NCBI RefSeq assembly: GCF_016755875.1
Contig: NZ_BNED01000005.1
Coordinates: 3,982,001 to 4,046,000 of the forward strand
Direction of reading: 5' to 3'
Length of the DNA stretch: 64,000 nucleotides
DNA from: Streptomyces spororaveus
GTDB taxonomy: Bacteria; Actinomycetota; Actinomycetes; Streptomycetales; Streptomycetaceae
The translations under genes and the position numbers were made by a program. Every line of letters starts with the position of its first letter. The stretch's first letter is position 1. The notes beneath the pieces are model-generated. The model did no database searches and was not told the DNA's origin. It saw only the letters and a program-made list of their open reading frames with translations. Positions 1-8,668 of this stretch are shown piece by piece.

Positions 1-134
1 GCCACCGCGCAGGCGATCGCGAGCGCGACCGCGCTGACGTAGGCGTGCTCGCCGAGCCGGTGCCAGACACCGCTCTCCCCCGACCAGTTGGCGCCGTTGG
101 CCAGCCAGTCCCAGGCTCCCGTGAAGACGTCCAC
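1..134 (-). CDS. Osmoprotectant-type ABC transporter permease (5' end only)
   Basis: Only the first ~44 codons are inside the window; the gene continues past the left edge. It starts with GTG at 134 (MDVFTGAWDWLANG...), four bases after the stop of the permease at 139-846, so the two are co-translated. The visible part is a short N-terminus leading into a hydrophobic stretch beginning ALAIACAV. Glycine-betaine/choline importers of the OpuC/ProW type commonly have two permease genes, so this is inferred to be the second membrane subunit. The family call rests mainly on its neighbours. Confidence 0.7.
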   Translation of the reverse strand, partial: MDVFTGAWDWLANGANWSGESGVWHRLGEHAYVSAVALAIACAV

Positions 135-138
135 GGCC

Positions 139-846
139 TCAGGCCCCCTTCGCCCGGGCCGCGGGCCGGCCACCGGCCCGGGTCCACGGGGTGAGCAGCC
201 GCTGTACGCCGAGCAGCAGCAGGTCGGCCACGAGCGCGAGCAGCACGCACAGCACCGAGGCGGTGAGCACCTGGGCCTTGAAGGAGCTGTTCACGGCCGG
301 GGCGATGAGATTGCCGAGGCCGCCCTTGCCGACGATGGAGCCGACGGTGGTCAGCGCGACCGTCGAGACGGTGGCGATCCGGACGCCGGCGAGCAGCGCG
401 GGCAGCGCGAGGGGCAGTTCGACCTGCCACAGCAGGCGCCCGGGACCGTATCCCATGCCGCGCGCGGCCTCCCGTACGTCCTCGGGGACGGCCTCCAGGC
501 CGGCCAGGACGTTGCGGACCAGGATCGTCAGCGAGTACAGCACCAGCCCGGTCACCACCAGCGCCGCCGAGAGTCCGAAGACCGGCAGCAGCAGGGAGAA
601 CATGGCCAGCGAGGGGACGGTGTAGAGGAGGGTGGTCAGGCCCAGGACGGGCGCCGCCCAGTGGCGGCCGCGCCGGGCCAGCAGGGCGAGCGGCACGGAC
701 ACGGCGATGCCGATCAGGACCGACACGCCTGTGATCCAGATGTGTTCGAGGGTGGCGTCGGTGAGTTCCTGGGAGCGGGAGCTGACGTAGTCCCAGCAGA
801 TCCAGTCGTTCGCCACCAGGCAGTTCTGTGCCGCCATGCCCTTCAC
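139..846 (-). CDS. Glycine betaine/osmoprotectant ABC transporter permease
   Basis: This 235-residue inner-membrane protein has about five to six hydrophobic segments. It contains the permease-type EAA loop near residues 140-160 (EDVREAARGMGYGPG), the surface that contacts the ATPase. It resembles ProW/OpuCB permeases that import compatible solutes or choline. The start is GTG at 846, with an in-frame ATG three codons later (837) that could be used instead. It lies four bases upstream of a second permease and is divergent from the ATPase gene across a 140-bp promoter region, which suggests one transporter expressed from two promoters. Substrate specificity cannot be read from the sequence. 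Confidence 0.85.
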   Translation of the reverse strand: MKGMAAQNCLVANDWICWDYVSSRSQELTDATLEHIWITGVSVLIGIAVSVPLALLARRGRHWAAPVLGLTTLLYTVPSLAMFSLLLPVFGLSAALVVTGLVLYSLTILVRNVLAGLEAVPEDVREAARGMGYGPGRLLWQVELPLALPALLAGVRIATVSTVALTTVGSIVGKGGLGNLIAPAVNSSFKAQVLTASVLCVLLALVADLLLLGVQRLLTPWTRAGGRPAARAKGA

Positions 847-986
847 CCCCCGTCGCTCGAACGCACGTCTTCACGTTCACCCGTCACAGCGACCCTAACC
901 CCCACCACCCTCAATGGCCGGAATCCTTCGCAGCCAGGCAACACGGCCTTCACAAATCGGCGGCCGGAGTACGGAAAGATGGGTTT

Positions 987-1949
987 GTGATCCGATTCGA
1001 GCAAGTGACCAAGCGCTACCCCGACGGGACGACAGCCGTCGAGGACCTGTCCTTCGAGGTGGCGGAGGGTGAGCTGGTCACGCTCGTGGGCCCGTCCGGC
1101 TGCGGCAAGACGACCACGATGAAGATGGTCAACCGGCTGATCGACCCGACATCCGGCCGGATCCTGCTGAACGGCGAGGACATAGCGGCCGCCGATCCGG
1201 TCGAACTGCGCCGCCGGATCGGGTACGTCATCCAGCAGGTCGGCCTGTTCCCGCACAAGACGGTGCTGGAGAACACGGCGACCGTGCCGCAGCTGATCGG
1301 CACCCCCAGGGCGAAGGCCCGCGCCCGGGCGGCCGAACTCCTCGAACTGGTGGGCCTGGACCCGGCCGTCTACGGGGGCCGCTACCCGGAGCAGCTGTCC
1401 GGCGGGCAGCGCCAGCGCGTCGGCGTGGCCCGCGCGCTCGCCGCCGATCCGCCGGTGCTGCTGATGGACGAGCCCTTCGGCGCGGTGGACCCGGTGGTGC
1501 GCGAGCGCCTGCAGAACGAGTTCCTGACGCTGCAGAAGACCGTACGCAAGACGATCCTGCTGGTCACGCACGACCTGGAGGAGGCGATCCGGCTCGGCGA
1601 CCGCATCGCGGTCTACGGCACGGGCACCATCGAGCAGTTCGCCCGCCCGGCGGCGGTGCTCGCCGCGCCCGCCACCGCGTACGTGGCCTCCTTCGTCGGC
1701 GCCGACCGGGGGCTCAAGCGCCTCGCGGTCACCGCCGTCGAGGCGGCCGACCTGGCCGCGGCGCAGGGGGAGGACCCGGCGGTCTCGGTGGAGCTGGGGG
1801 CGACCCTGCGCGAGGCGCTCGCCGCCCTGCTCCAGGAGGACTCGGGGCGGGTCGGGGTCACGGACCCGCGATCCGGCGCGCTGGTCGGCGTACTGACGCC
1901 GGAGGGCGTCCACCGGGCGCTGCGCCGGGCCGAACTGCAGGAGGCATGA
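987..1949 (+). CDS. Osmoprotectant ABC transporter ATP-binding protein (ProV/OpuCA type)
   Basis: This 320-residue protein has a complete ABC ATPase: Walker A GPSGCGKTT at 35-43, signature LSGGQ at 137-141, and Walker B VLLMDEP at 157-163. The tail from about residue 265 resembles a single degenerate CBS domain, a regulatory element in OpuCA/ProV ATPases that sense ionic strength. The open frame extends upstream, but homology starts at IRFEQVTKRY, so the GTG at 987, preceded by GGAAAG, is chosen. It should energise the two permeases encoded divergently at 1-846. No substrate-binding protein is in the window; it may lie beyond the left edge. Confidence 0.88.
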   Translation: MIRFEQVTKRYPDGTTAVEDLSFEVAEGELVTLVGPSGCGKTTTMKMVNRLIDPTSGRILLNGEDIAAADPVELRRRIGYVIQQVGLFPHKTVLENTATVPQLIGTPRAKARARAAELLELVGLDPAVYGGRYPEQLSGGQRQRVGVARALAADPPVLLMDEPFGAVDPVVRERLQNEFLTLQKTVRKTILLVTHDLEEAIRLGDRIAVYGTGTIEQFARPAAVLAAPATAYVASFVGADRGLKRLAVTAVEAADLAAAQGEDPAVSVELGATLREALAALLQEDSGRVGVTDPRSGALVGVLTPEGVHRALRRAELQEA

Positions 1950-1953
1950 GAAA

Positions 1954-1977
1954 GGGGCCCGACCGTGGTCGCGCCCC
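1954..1977. terminator. Terminator hairpin between ATPase and esterase genes
   Basis: Arms GGGGCCCGACC and GGTCGCGCCCC pair with one mismatch around a 2-base centre. It lies just after the ATPase stop (1949) and before the convergent esterase gene end (2010), so it can serve both strands. Confidence 0.6.
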
Positions 1978-2009
1978 TGCCCCTGCTCCTGCCGCGTACG
2001 GCCGGGTCG

Positions 2010-3119
2010 TCAGGCCTCGATCCGGCCGCTCATCCACATCAGCATCGGCGGGATCTCACGTCGCCACGTGTTGAAGTTGTGGCCACCGCTGTCGAGGATG
2101 ATGGAGGAGACCCGGTCCGGGCCCTGCACCTTCTTGATGAACTTCCTGGTGTCGGTGAGGTTCGGCTCGCCCTTCTCGCTGCTGGTCACGAGGAAGGACG
2201 TACCGGTCGGCTTCTTGTGCTCGATGCTGTGCAGCACGTCCGCACGCTTCTTCAGCTTCTCGTCGCCGTGGAACAGGTCACCGGTCGTCGGGTCGTCCGG
2301 GGCGTCGTAGTACGCGGACAGACCCGCGGCGGCGCCGAAGGTCTGCGGGTAGTGCGCGGCGATCTTCAGCGCGCAGTAACCGCCCGTGGAGTTACCGATG
2401 AAGCCCATGTTCTCGGGCTTCTTGCCGACCCGGAAGGTGCTCGTGATGGCCTGCGGGAGGTCCTCGCCGAAGAAGGTCTCGGTCTGCGGGCCACCGGGTA
2501 TGTCGACGCACTCGGTGTCACGCGGCGGCGCCACGGTCGGGCGCAGCATGACCAGGATCATCGGCTTCATCTTGCCCGACTTGGACAGGCTGAAGGCCTT
2601 CATGGGGTAGTCGAGCCCTTTGATGAGGTTCTCGGCGGTGCCCGGGTAGCCCGTCAGGACGATGGACGCGGGGAAGTTCTGGTCCTTGTGCTGCGGCTGG
2701 AAGTACTCCGGCGGGAGCCACACGTAGCCGGGGCTCGTTATCTTCGACTTCTGCCCGGTTATGGCAACCTTCAGGATCTGACCACCGACCTGGGGCTTGG
2801 CGCCACCGGGTACGTCCAGCTTCTGCTTGTCGACGACCTTGATGTCCTTGCTGCTCATCGAGTGGTCGACGACCTTGCCCATGGACGTCTCCTGACCGAG
2901 CAGGTCGGCCCAGGAACCGTAGAAGAGGAACGACTTGTTAGCCGCCAGTCCCACAGCCGAGAACAGCGCCAGCTGGGTCGCCAGCAGCAGCCCGATCCGG
3001 CCGGCGAACGCGCGCCAGGTGCGGCCCGAGAGCTTCGGCCAGAACCACACCGTGGCCGCGAAGAGCAGCACACCGGCGATGATGGCCAGCGCCAGAACCG
3101 TATTACTGGTGAGACCCAT
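2010..3119 (-). CDS. Membrane-anchored alpha/beta-hydrolase (putative esterase family)
   Basis: This 369-residue protein has two N-terminal hydrophobic segments (about 8-27 and 42-60), followed by an extracytoplasmic catalytic domain. The nucleophile elbow GNSTGG is at 242-247 (Ser244), and a C-terminal His347 lies in SGGHNF, consistent with a Ser-Asp-His triad of the antigen-85/putative esterase family. A natural substrate cannot be inferred. It starts with ATG at 3119 and is divergent from the MprF-like gene at 3272 across 152 bp. The C-terminus is close to the terminator shared with the convergent ABC ATPase gene. Confidence 0.8.
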   Translation of the reverse strand: MGLTSNTVLALAIIAGVLLFAATVWFWPKLSGRTWRAFAGRIGLLLATQLALFSAVGLAANKSFLFYGSWADLLGQETSMGKVVDHSMSSKDIKVVDKQKLDVPGGAKPQVGGQILKVAITGQKSKITSPGYVWLPPEYFQPQHKDQNFPASIVLTGYPGTAENLIKGLDYPMKAFSLSKSGKMKPMILVMLRPTVAPPRDTECVDIPGGPQTETFFGEDLPQAITSTFRVGKKPENMGFIGNSTGGYCALKIAAHYPQTFGAAAGLSAYYDAPDDPTTGDLFHGDEKLKKRADVLHSIEHKKPTGTSFLVTSSEKGEPNLTDTRKFIKKVQGPDRVSSIILDSGGHNFNTWRREIPPMLMWMSGRIEA

Positions 3120-3271
3120 GAGCAGTCAGTCGACTTTCTGGTGGCAGGACTGTTTTTTTCCGACGAAAGAGTGAACCCGCTCCTCGTCGATGTCGTCCTA
3201 AGGGACGCACCACACACCGGAGGCTGTCGCGGCCTTCGGCCACATGATCTCTCGCGGAGCAACGGGAAGCG

Positions 3272-5119
3272 ATGTCTAGCAGGATAGATGGCGATAAGTC
3301 GGGACAGGTTCCGAGCAGGGTCCGCCGAATCCTCCGAGGCCCACAGCCGGAGTCGGTGCCCGGCCTGGTAGGTACGGCCGTCATGATCGTCGGCCTTCTG
3401 GACGTCGCGGCAGGGGTGTTCCCGAGATTCCGGCACAGCCGGATCCACGCGGTCGCCGAGGTGCTGCCGGTGTTCGGCCCCTTCGCAGCCGCCCTCGCCA
3501 TCAGCGCGGGCGTACTGCTCCTGCTGCTCGCGCACGGCCTCAAGCGCCGCAAGCGCCGGGCCTGGCGGGCGGCGGTCGTGCTGCTTCCGGCCGGTGCCGT
3601 GGCGCAGTTCCTCTACCGGCACTCGATCCCCGGTGTGATCATCGCAGCGCTGCTCTTCGTGCTGCTGCTGCGCCACCAGAATGAATTCAAGGCGCTGCCC
3701 GACCCGCGCAGCCGCTGGAAGGCCCTCGCCAACTTCGTACTGATGAGCGCCGGCTCCATCGGGCTCGGCCTGCTCATCGTGAACGTCCACCCGAACCGGG
3801 TCGTCGGCAACCCGGGCCTGTACGAGCAGATCACGCACGTCGTCTACGGGCTCTTCGGCTTCGAGGGCCCCGTCGACTACGCCGGCCAGGTGTCCTGGAC
3901 CGTCGGGTACTCGCTCGGCGCGCTCGGCATGCTGACCGCGCTCACCACCATGTACCTGGCCTTCCGACCCGAGCACCCGGCCGCCCGGCTCACCTCCGAC
4001 GACGAGGACAAGCTGCGCGAGCTGCTCGCCAAGCACGGCGGCCGCGACTCCCTCGGCCACTTCGCGCTCCGCCGCGACAAGGCCGTCGTCTTCTCCCCCA
4101 GCGGCAAGGCCGCCGTCACCTACCGCGTCGTGTCCGGCGTGATGCTCGCCTCCGGCGACCCCATCGGCGACGTCGAGGCCTGGCCGGGCGCGATCGAGCG
4201 GTTCATGGAGGAGGCCAAGGCCCACTCGTGGACCCCCGCCGTCGTGGGCTGCAGCGAGACCGGCGGCGAGGTCTGGACCCGCGAGACCGGTCTGGACGCC
4301 CTGGAGCTGGGTGACGAGGCGATTGTCGATGTCAAAGACTTCTCCCTCGCGGGCCGCCCCATGCGCAATGTCCGCCAGATGGTGAAGCGCATCGAGCGCA
4401 ACGGCTACACCACGCAGGTCCGCCGGGTCAGCGAGCTGAGCGACGAGGAGCTGGAGCGGGTCCGCGGCGCGGCCGAGGCCTGGCGCGGCACCGACACCGA
4501 GCGCGGCTTCTCGATGGCCCTGGGCCGGGTCGGCGAGGAGGGCGACGGCGACTGCTTCATCGCCACCGCCCACCGCGTGGAGGAGGGCGACACCAGCCCG
4601 TTCGGCGACCTGAAGGCCGTCCTGCACTTCGTCCCGTGGGGCACCGACGGCATGTCGCTGGAGCTGATGCGCCGCGACCGCGCCGCCGACCCCGGCATGA
4701 ACGAGCTGCTGATCGTCGCCTCCCTCCAGGCCGCACCCGACCTGAAGATCGAGAAGGTCTCGCTGAACTTCGCGATGTTCCGCGCGGCCCTCGCCCGCGG
4801 CGAGAAGATCGGCGCCGGCCCCGTCCTGCGGATGTGGCGCGGCCTGCTGGTCTTCCTCTCCCGCTGGTTCCAGATCGAGTCGCTCTACAAGTTCAACGAG
4901 AAGTTCCGCCCCCGCTGGGAGCCGCGCTTCATGGTCTACCGCAACAGCCGCGACCTGCCCCGCATCGGCTTCGCCGTGATGCAGGCCGAGGGCTTCGTGA
5001 CGCTGGCCCTGCCCCGGCTGTTCGCCAGCCGCCGGCGCCCCAAGCCGGTGCGCACCTGCACGCACAACCACATGACGACCGTGCCGAAGCAGCCGGAGCG
5101 TGAGGTCCAGGCGGCATGA
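3272..5119 (+). CDS. MprF/LysX-like aminoacyl-phosphatidylglycerol synthase
   Basis: This 615-residue protein has an N-terminal membrane half with about six hydrophobic segments (to about residue 235). A C-terminal cytoplasmic DUF2156 domain follows, with the double-GNAT fold used by phosphatidylglycerol lysyltransferases. Family members transfer an amino acid from aminoacyl-tRNA to phosphatidylglycerol, reducing envelope negative charge and increasing resistance to cationic peptides. The start is ATG at 3272 with GGGAAG seven bases upstream. No tRNA synthetase domain is fused, unlike mycobacterial LysX, so the donor is a separate charged tRNA; which amino acid is unknown. A strong hairpin follows the stop. 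Confidence 0.82.
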   Translation: MSSRIDGDKSGQVPSRVRRILRGPQPESVPGLVGTAVMIVGLLDVAAGVFPRFRHSRIHAVAEVLPVFGPFAAALAISAGVLLLLLAHGLKRRKRRAWRAAVVLLPAGAVAQFLYRHSIPGVIIAALLFVLLLRHQNEFKALPDPRSRWKALANFVLMSAGSIGLGLLIVNVHPNRVVGNPGLYEQITHVVYGLFGFEGPVDYAGQVSWTVGYSLGALGMLTALTTMYLAFRPEHPAARLTSDDEDKLRELLAKHGGRDSLGHFALRRDKAVVFSPSGKAAVTYRVVSGVMLASGDPIGDVEAWPGAIERFMEEAKAHSWTPAVVGCSETGGEVWTRETGLDALELGDEAIVDVKDFSLAGRPMRNVRQMVKRIERNGYTTQVRRVSELSDEELERVRGAAEAWRGTDTERGFSMALGRVGEEGDGDCFIATAHRVEEGDTSPFGDLKAVLHFVPWGTDGMSLELMRRDRAADPGMNELLIVASLQAAPDLKIEKVSLNFAMFRAALARGEKIGAGPVLRMWRGLLVFLSRWFQIESLYKFNEKFRPRWEPRFMVYRNSRDLPRIGFAVMQAEGFVTLALPRLFASRRRPKPVRTCTHNHMTTVPKQPEREVQAA

Positions 5120-5150
5120 GAACCGGCCGGACGGGTACACGTCCGGCACA

Positions 5151-5192
5151 CCGAAGCCCGGCTCCCGGTGTTCCCGGGGCGCCGGGCTTCGG
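5151..5192. terminator. Terminator after the MprF-like gene
   Basis: Perfect 12-bp arms CCGAAGCCCGGC (5151-5162) and GCCGGGCTTCGG (5181-5192) flank an 18-base loop, 32 bp after the MprF-like stop and about 100 bp before folP. Confidence 0.75.
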
Positions 5193-5291
5193 CTCGTACG
5201 GGCCCGGGAGCCCCGGTACGGCCGGGCCCCCGGGGCCGGGGCACGGCCGCCGGGGCCCTGTCGTATCCAGGTCAGCCCTACCCTTGGACCT

Positions 5292-6164
5292 ATGAACACG
5301 AAGCGCGGAGCCACCGGCAGGGGCCGGGTCGCAGGTCTGCCGGACCGGGACCGTTGCGCGGTCATGGGCGTCGTCAACGTCACTCCCGACTCCTTCTCCG
5401 ACGGCGGCCGCTGGTTCGACACCACCGCCGCGGTCAAGCGCGGCCTCGACCTCGTCGAGCACGGCGCCGACCTCGTCGACGTCGGCGGCGAGTCCACCCG
5501 CCCCGGCGCCTCCCGCGTCGACGAGGACGAGGAGCTGCGCCGGGTCGTCCCCGTGGTCCGCGGCCTCGCCTCGGAAGGCGTCACCGTCTCCGTCGACACC
5601 ATGCGCGCGGTCGTCGCGGCCCGGGCCGTCGAAGCCGGCGCGGCCCTGGTCAACGATGTCAGCGGCGGCCTGGCCGACCCCGGGATGATCCCGGCCGTCG
5701 CCGCCGCCGAGGTGCCCTTCGTGGTGATGCACTGGCGCGGTTTCAGCGAGGGCATGAACAGCCTCGCCGTCTACGAGGACGTGGTCGCCGAGGTCACCGC
5801 CGAATTGCGGGCCCGGATCGACGCGGTCGTGGCGGGCGGGATCACCCCCGAGCGGATCATCGTCGACCCCGGACTCGGCTTCGCCAAGAATGCCGAGCAC
5901 GACCTGGCCCTGGTCGCGCACCTGCCCGAGCTGCGCACGCTGGGCTTCCCGCTGCTGGTCGCCGCGTCGAGGAAGCGTTTCCTCGGCCGGGTCCTGGCCG
6001 GCGGGACCGGCACCACCCCGCCGCCCGCCCGCGAGCGCGACGCCGCCACGGCCGCCGTCTCCGCGATCGCCGCCCACCAGGGCGCCTGGGCCGTACGGGT
6101 ACACGAGGTACGGGCGACCGCGGACGCCGTACGGGTTGCCCGGGCCGTCGAAGGGGCACTCTGA
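5292..6164 (+). CDS. folP: Dihydropteroate synthase
   Basis: This 290-residue protein condenses p-aminobenzoate with hydroxymethyl-dihydropterin diphosphate to give dihydropteroate, the sulfonamide target step of folate synthesis. The N-terminal signature MGVVNVTPDSFSDGG (residues 25-39) is intact, as are the GGESTRPGA loop, NDVSGG, and the C-terminal pterin-site segment VAASRKRFLG. The ATG at 5292 is taken as the start; an internal ATG at 5364 begins the conserved core and is less likely. It is the first gene of a co-directional folate run (folP, NTF2-like, folB, folK) preceded by a terminator, so a promoter is expected at about 5195-5290. Confidence 0.96.
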   Translation: MNTKRGATGRGRVAGLPDRDRCAVMGVVNVTPDSFSDGGRWFDTTAAVKRGLDLVEHGADLVDVGGESTRPGASRVDEDEELRRVVPVVRGLASEGVTVSVDTMRAVVAARAVEAGAALVNDVSGGLADPGMIPAVAAAEVPFVVMHWRGFSEGMNSLAVYEDVVAEVTAELRARIDAVVAGGITPERIIVDPGLGFAKNAEHDLALVAHLPELRTLGFPLLVAASRKRFLGRVLAGGTGTTPPPARERDAATAAVSAIAAHQGAWAVRVHEVRATADAVRVARAVEGAL

Positions 6165-6189
6165 TCGTCACCCACCGACAAGGAGCACC

Positions 6190-6633
6190 GTGAGCAGAAC
6201 CGACATCGAGGCGGTCGAAGAGGTCAACACGGCCTTCTACGAGGCAATGGAGCGGGGGGACTTCGACTCACTGTCGGCGCTCTGGCTGGAGGACGAGATC
6301 TCCTGCGTCCACCCCGGCTGGCCGGTGCTCTCGGGCCGCGGCGAGGTCCTGCGCTCGTACGCGCTCATCATGTCGCACACCGACTACATCCAGTTCTTCC
6401 TCACCGACACCAAAGTGGCCGTCATAGGTGATACCGCCCTGGTGACGTGTACGGAGAACATCCTCAGCGGAGGCCCCGCCGAGGACGGCGGGGAACTCGG
6501 CCCGCTCGTCGGTCAGCTGGTCGTCGCGACGAATGTGTTCCGACGCACATCCGAGGGCTGGCGGCTCTGGTCCCACCACGGTTCTCCCGTCCTCACGGAG
6601 TCCGACGACGACGAGGAAGACGACGCCTCCTGA
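6190..6633 (+). CDS. NTF2-like/SnoaL-family protein in the folate operon
   Basis: This 147-residue cone-fold protein has an N-terminal helix VEEVNTAFYEAMERGDFD and a core ending in GWRLWSHHGSPV. The C-terminus is strongly acidic (ESDDDEEDDAS). The GTG start at 6190 has a good AAGGAG ribosome site six bases upstream. It sits 25 bp after folP and before folB; such a gene at this location is common in actinomycete folate clusters. The family contains enzymes and binding proteins, and no catalytic residues can be assigned, so its role in folate metabolism is only suggested by position. Confidence 0.8.
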   Translation: MSRTDIEAVEEVNTAFYEAMERGDFDSLSALWLEDEISCVHPGWPVLSGRGEVLRSYALIMSHTDYIQFFLTDTKVAVIGDTALVTCTENILSGGPAEDGGELGPLVGQLVVATNVFRRTSEGWRLWSHHGSPVLTESDDDEEDDAS

Positions 6634-6762
6634 CCCCTCCGGCGGGGTGCGGACTATTTCGCAGGTAAATTCGAAGACGGACGACGCCGACCGCACTCGG
6701 CGCAGCCATGGCCCCGGGGAGCCCCGGGACCGGAAGCACCTACGAAAGCAGGAGTGATTCGC

Positions 6763-7122
6763 GTGGATCGTGTCGCGCTGCGCGGCCTCAAGGCTCGCGG
6801 GCACCACGGCGTCTTCCCCCGGGAACGCGAGGAAGGCCAGACCTTCATCGTCGACCTCGTGCTGCACCTCGACACCCGCCCCGCGGCGGCCGGAGACGAC
6901 CTGGCTAAGACCGTGCATTACGGGGTAGTCGCGGAGGAAGTCGTCGACGTGGTCCAGGGTGAGCCCGTCGACCTCATCGAGACCCTCGCCGAGCGGATCG
7001 CCCAGCAGTGCCTCAAGCACGAAGCGGTGGCGCAGGTGGAGGTCGTCGTCCACAAGCCGGACGCGCCCATCACCGTCCCCTTCGACGACGTGACCATCAC
7101 GATCACCCGGAGCCGCGCATGA
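6763..7122 (+). CDS. folB: Dihydroneopterin aldolase
   Basis: This 119-residue protein begins MDRVALRGLKARGHHGVFP, the family signature around the active site. Glu in the C-terminal VVVHKPDAPI region matches FolB architecture, and the length is typical. It cleaves dihydroneopterin to hydroxymethyl-dihydropterin and glycolaldehyde, feeding FolK. GTG at 6763 is chosen over the in-frame GTG at 6754 because AGGAG (6750-6754) is eight bases upstream of the former and overlaps the latter. Its stop overlaps the folK start in ATGA, implying translational coupling. Confidence 0.94.
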   Translation: MDRVALRGLKARGHHGVFPREREEGQTFIVDLVLHLDTRPAAAGDDLAKTVHYGVVAEEVVDVVQGEPVDLIETLAERIAQQCLKHEAVAQVEVVVHKPDAPITVPFDDVTITITRSRA

Positions 7123-7727
7123 ACAACGGACTGAACGCACCGAGCGACCCCACCGTCCAGCCGGTACCCGCCTCCGTCGTCGAGACGGTCGACGCGGCGG
7201 ACGTGACCCTGTCCAACCCCAAATGGGCCGTCATCGCGCTCGGCGCGAACCTCGGCAACCGGCTGGAGACCCTTCAGGGCGCCATCGACGCACTCGGTGA
7301 CACCCCCGGCATGCGGGTCAAGGCCGTGTCCCCGGTCTACGAGACCGAGCCGTGGGGCGTCGAGCCCGGCTCGCAGCCCTCGTACCTCAACGCGGTCGTC
7401 GCCGTGAAGACCACCCTGCCGCCCTCCTCGCTCCTGGAGCGCGCGCACGCCGTCGAGGAGGCGTTCGACCGCGTCCGCGAGGAGCGCTGGGGCCCCCGCA
7501 CGATCGACGTGGACATCGTCGCGTACGCCGACCGCGTCTCCGACGACCCGGTCCTCACCCTCCCGCACCCGCGCGCCCACCAGCGGGCCTTCGTGCTGGC
7601 CCCCTGGCACGACATCGACCCGGAGGCCCGGATCCCCGGCCACGGACCGGTCACCTCGCTGCTGGCCGAAATCGGCCTGGTCGGCGTGACGCCGCGCCCC
7701 GACCTGGAACTCCACCTCCCCGAGTAG
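7119..7727 (+). CDS. folK: 6-hydroxymethyl-7,8-dihydropterin pyrophosphokinase
   Basis: This 202-residue protein transfers pyrophosphate from ATP to the FolB product, making the FolP substrate. Recognisable motifs are ALGANLGNR (near residue 47), YETEPWG, the catalytic strand RWGPRTIDVDI, and LPHPRAHQRAFVLAPW. A non-conserved N-terminal extension of about 42 residues precedes the core. The ATG at 7119 overlaps the folB stop by four bases, supporting this long start. With folP and folB it completes three consecutive pathway steps. Confidence 0.95.
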   Translation: MNNGLNAPSDPTVQPVPASVVETVDAADVTLSNPKWAVIALGANLGNRLETLQGAIDALGDTPGMRVKAVSPVYETEPWGVEPGSQPSYLNAVVAVKTTLPPSSLLERAHAVEEAFDRVREERWGPRTIDVDIVAYADRVSDDPVLTLPHPRAHQRAFVLAPWHDIDPEARIPGHGPVTSLLAEIGLVGVTPRPDLELHLPE

Positions 7728-7773
7728 TCGTTAGCCTGTTCACGGCTACTCGCTGAAAGTGGGGAACAGGCAA

Positions 7774-8259
7774 GTGAAGCAACTGAGGCCGGGGGTCCTG
7801 GCGGGCATCTTCGTGGTCGCCGGGATCCTGTCCTGGGCGGGCGCACGCCTGTGGAACGCCTACGGCACCCTGCCGGGCGTTCCGCTGGCCGCTCCGATCG
7901 TCCTGGGCATCATCGCGGCGGTGCTGCTGGCCACGGCCCTGTCGATGCGCGCCCGCCTCAAGGCCCAGCGCGAGCGCCGCCCCGGCGCCAAGGGCGTGGA
8001 GCCGCTGATGGCGGCCCGCGCGGTGGTCTTCGGCCAGGCCAGTGCCCTGGTGGCGGCGCTGGTGGCGGGCATGTACGGCGGGGTGGGCGTCTTCCTGCTG
8101 ACCGACTCCCTCGACATCCCCGCCCGCCGCGACCAGGCCTGGTACGCCGGCGCCTCGGTCCTGGCGGGAGCGGCCGTCATCGCCGCCGCCCTCTTCCTGG
8201 AGCACGTACTGAAGCTCCCCGAGGACGAGGACCCGGCCAAGGCCCCGGCCAAGGCTTAG
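7774..8259 (+). CDS. DUF3180 membrane protein; stop codon shared with an inserted IS
   Basis: This 161-residue integral membrane protein has four hydrophobic segments (about residues 5-24, 34-53, 83-104, 120-142) and a short acidic/lysine-rich tail. DUF3180 proteins are typically next to folK in actinomycetes; function is unknown. GTG 7774 is preferred because homology starts at KQLRPGVLAG; an in-frame GTG lies at 7759. The stop TAG (8257-8259) is made of the TA target duplication plus the first G of the insertion sequence. The right flank also resumes with TAGG, so the protein is probably unaltered by the insertion. Confidence 0.85.
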   Translation: MKQLRPGVLAGIFVVAGILSWAGARLWNAYGTLPGVPLAAPIVLGIIAAVLLATALSMRARLKAQRERRPGAKGVEPLMAARAVVFGQASALVAALVAGMYGGVGVFLLTDSLDIPARRDQAWYAGASVLAGAAVIAAALFLEHVLKLPEDEDPAKAPAKA

Positions 8260-8273
8260 GCCGTGTTTTAGAA
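8259..8273. repeat. Left terminal inverted repeat of the IS
   Basis: GGCCGTGTTTTAGAA matches the reverse complement of 9579-9593 perfectly. It contains the TAA stop of the passenger gene read on the minus strand. Confidence 0.93.
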
Positions 8274-8597
8274 CTCGCTGACCTGCCTGGTTGGCCTTCC
8301 GGGGAAGTCGCGGGCGGCCATCCAGATGGTGAGGTCGCGGGCGATGTCGTTGATGCTGGTCGCCGTGGTGACCTCGTGCTCGTTGCGCGTGGTGTCACGG
8401 CGGACGATCTCGTAACCGCCTTCGTCCAGGACGGCCACGGAGGCGAACCAGACAGGGTCGTCCTCGTCGGGCTGGACGACCACGAAGGTGTTGTCGGAGT
8501 CGTTGAGTTCGCTGATCAGCATGAACAGCGCATCCTCGGAGGGGTCGTCGATGCGGTCGCCGCTCTCGCTGTCGGCGCCGTAGTACTGAGCCCCCAT
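8268..8597 (-). CDS. Passenger gene inside the IS, immunity-protein-like, unknown function
   Basis: This 109-residue acidic protein (MGAQYYGADSESG...) has a well-placed ribosome site GAGGGGAAGG upstream of ATG 8597. It lies entirely within the insertion sequence and ends in its left inverted repeat. It is transcribed in the same direction as the transposase, starting 71 bp after that gene's stop. The layout, a leading amphipathic helix (DALFMLISELNDSD) followed by beta-rich FVVVQP / WFASVAVL / YEIVRRD and a final helix, recalls Imm1-like immunity proteins of polymorphic toxins. This is inference from pattern only. It is not a known IS5 accessory protein that I recognise. Confidence 0.7.
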   Translation of the reverse strand: MGAQYYGADSESGDRIDDPSEDALFMLISELNDSDNTFVVVQPDEDDPVWFASVAVLDEGGYEIVRRDTTRNEHEVTTATSINDIARDLTIWMAARDFPGRPTRQVSEF

Positions 8598-8668
8598 CGT
8601 TGCCTTCCCCTCGCCTGTTCACCTGGGTCGCGGTCAGCATGGCATGAGGAACCGACAGCTCAGAGCGG

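Noticed and set aside
2855..5755. Long minus-strand open frame (966 codons) across the MprF-like gene
   Set aside because: It is antisense to a clear enzyme, has Arg/Ala/Gly-rich composition typical of GC-rich shadow frames, and shows no domain. The same applies to the 592-, 1059- and 1006-codon frames near 13-15, 54-57 and 57-60 kb.
8640..8668. An older, inner left end of the IS just after the transposase stop
   Set aside because: No sequence matching the 15-bp terminal repeat is found there; the only matching ends are 8259 and 9593.
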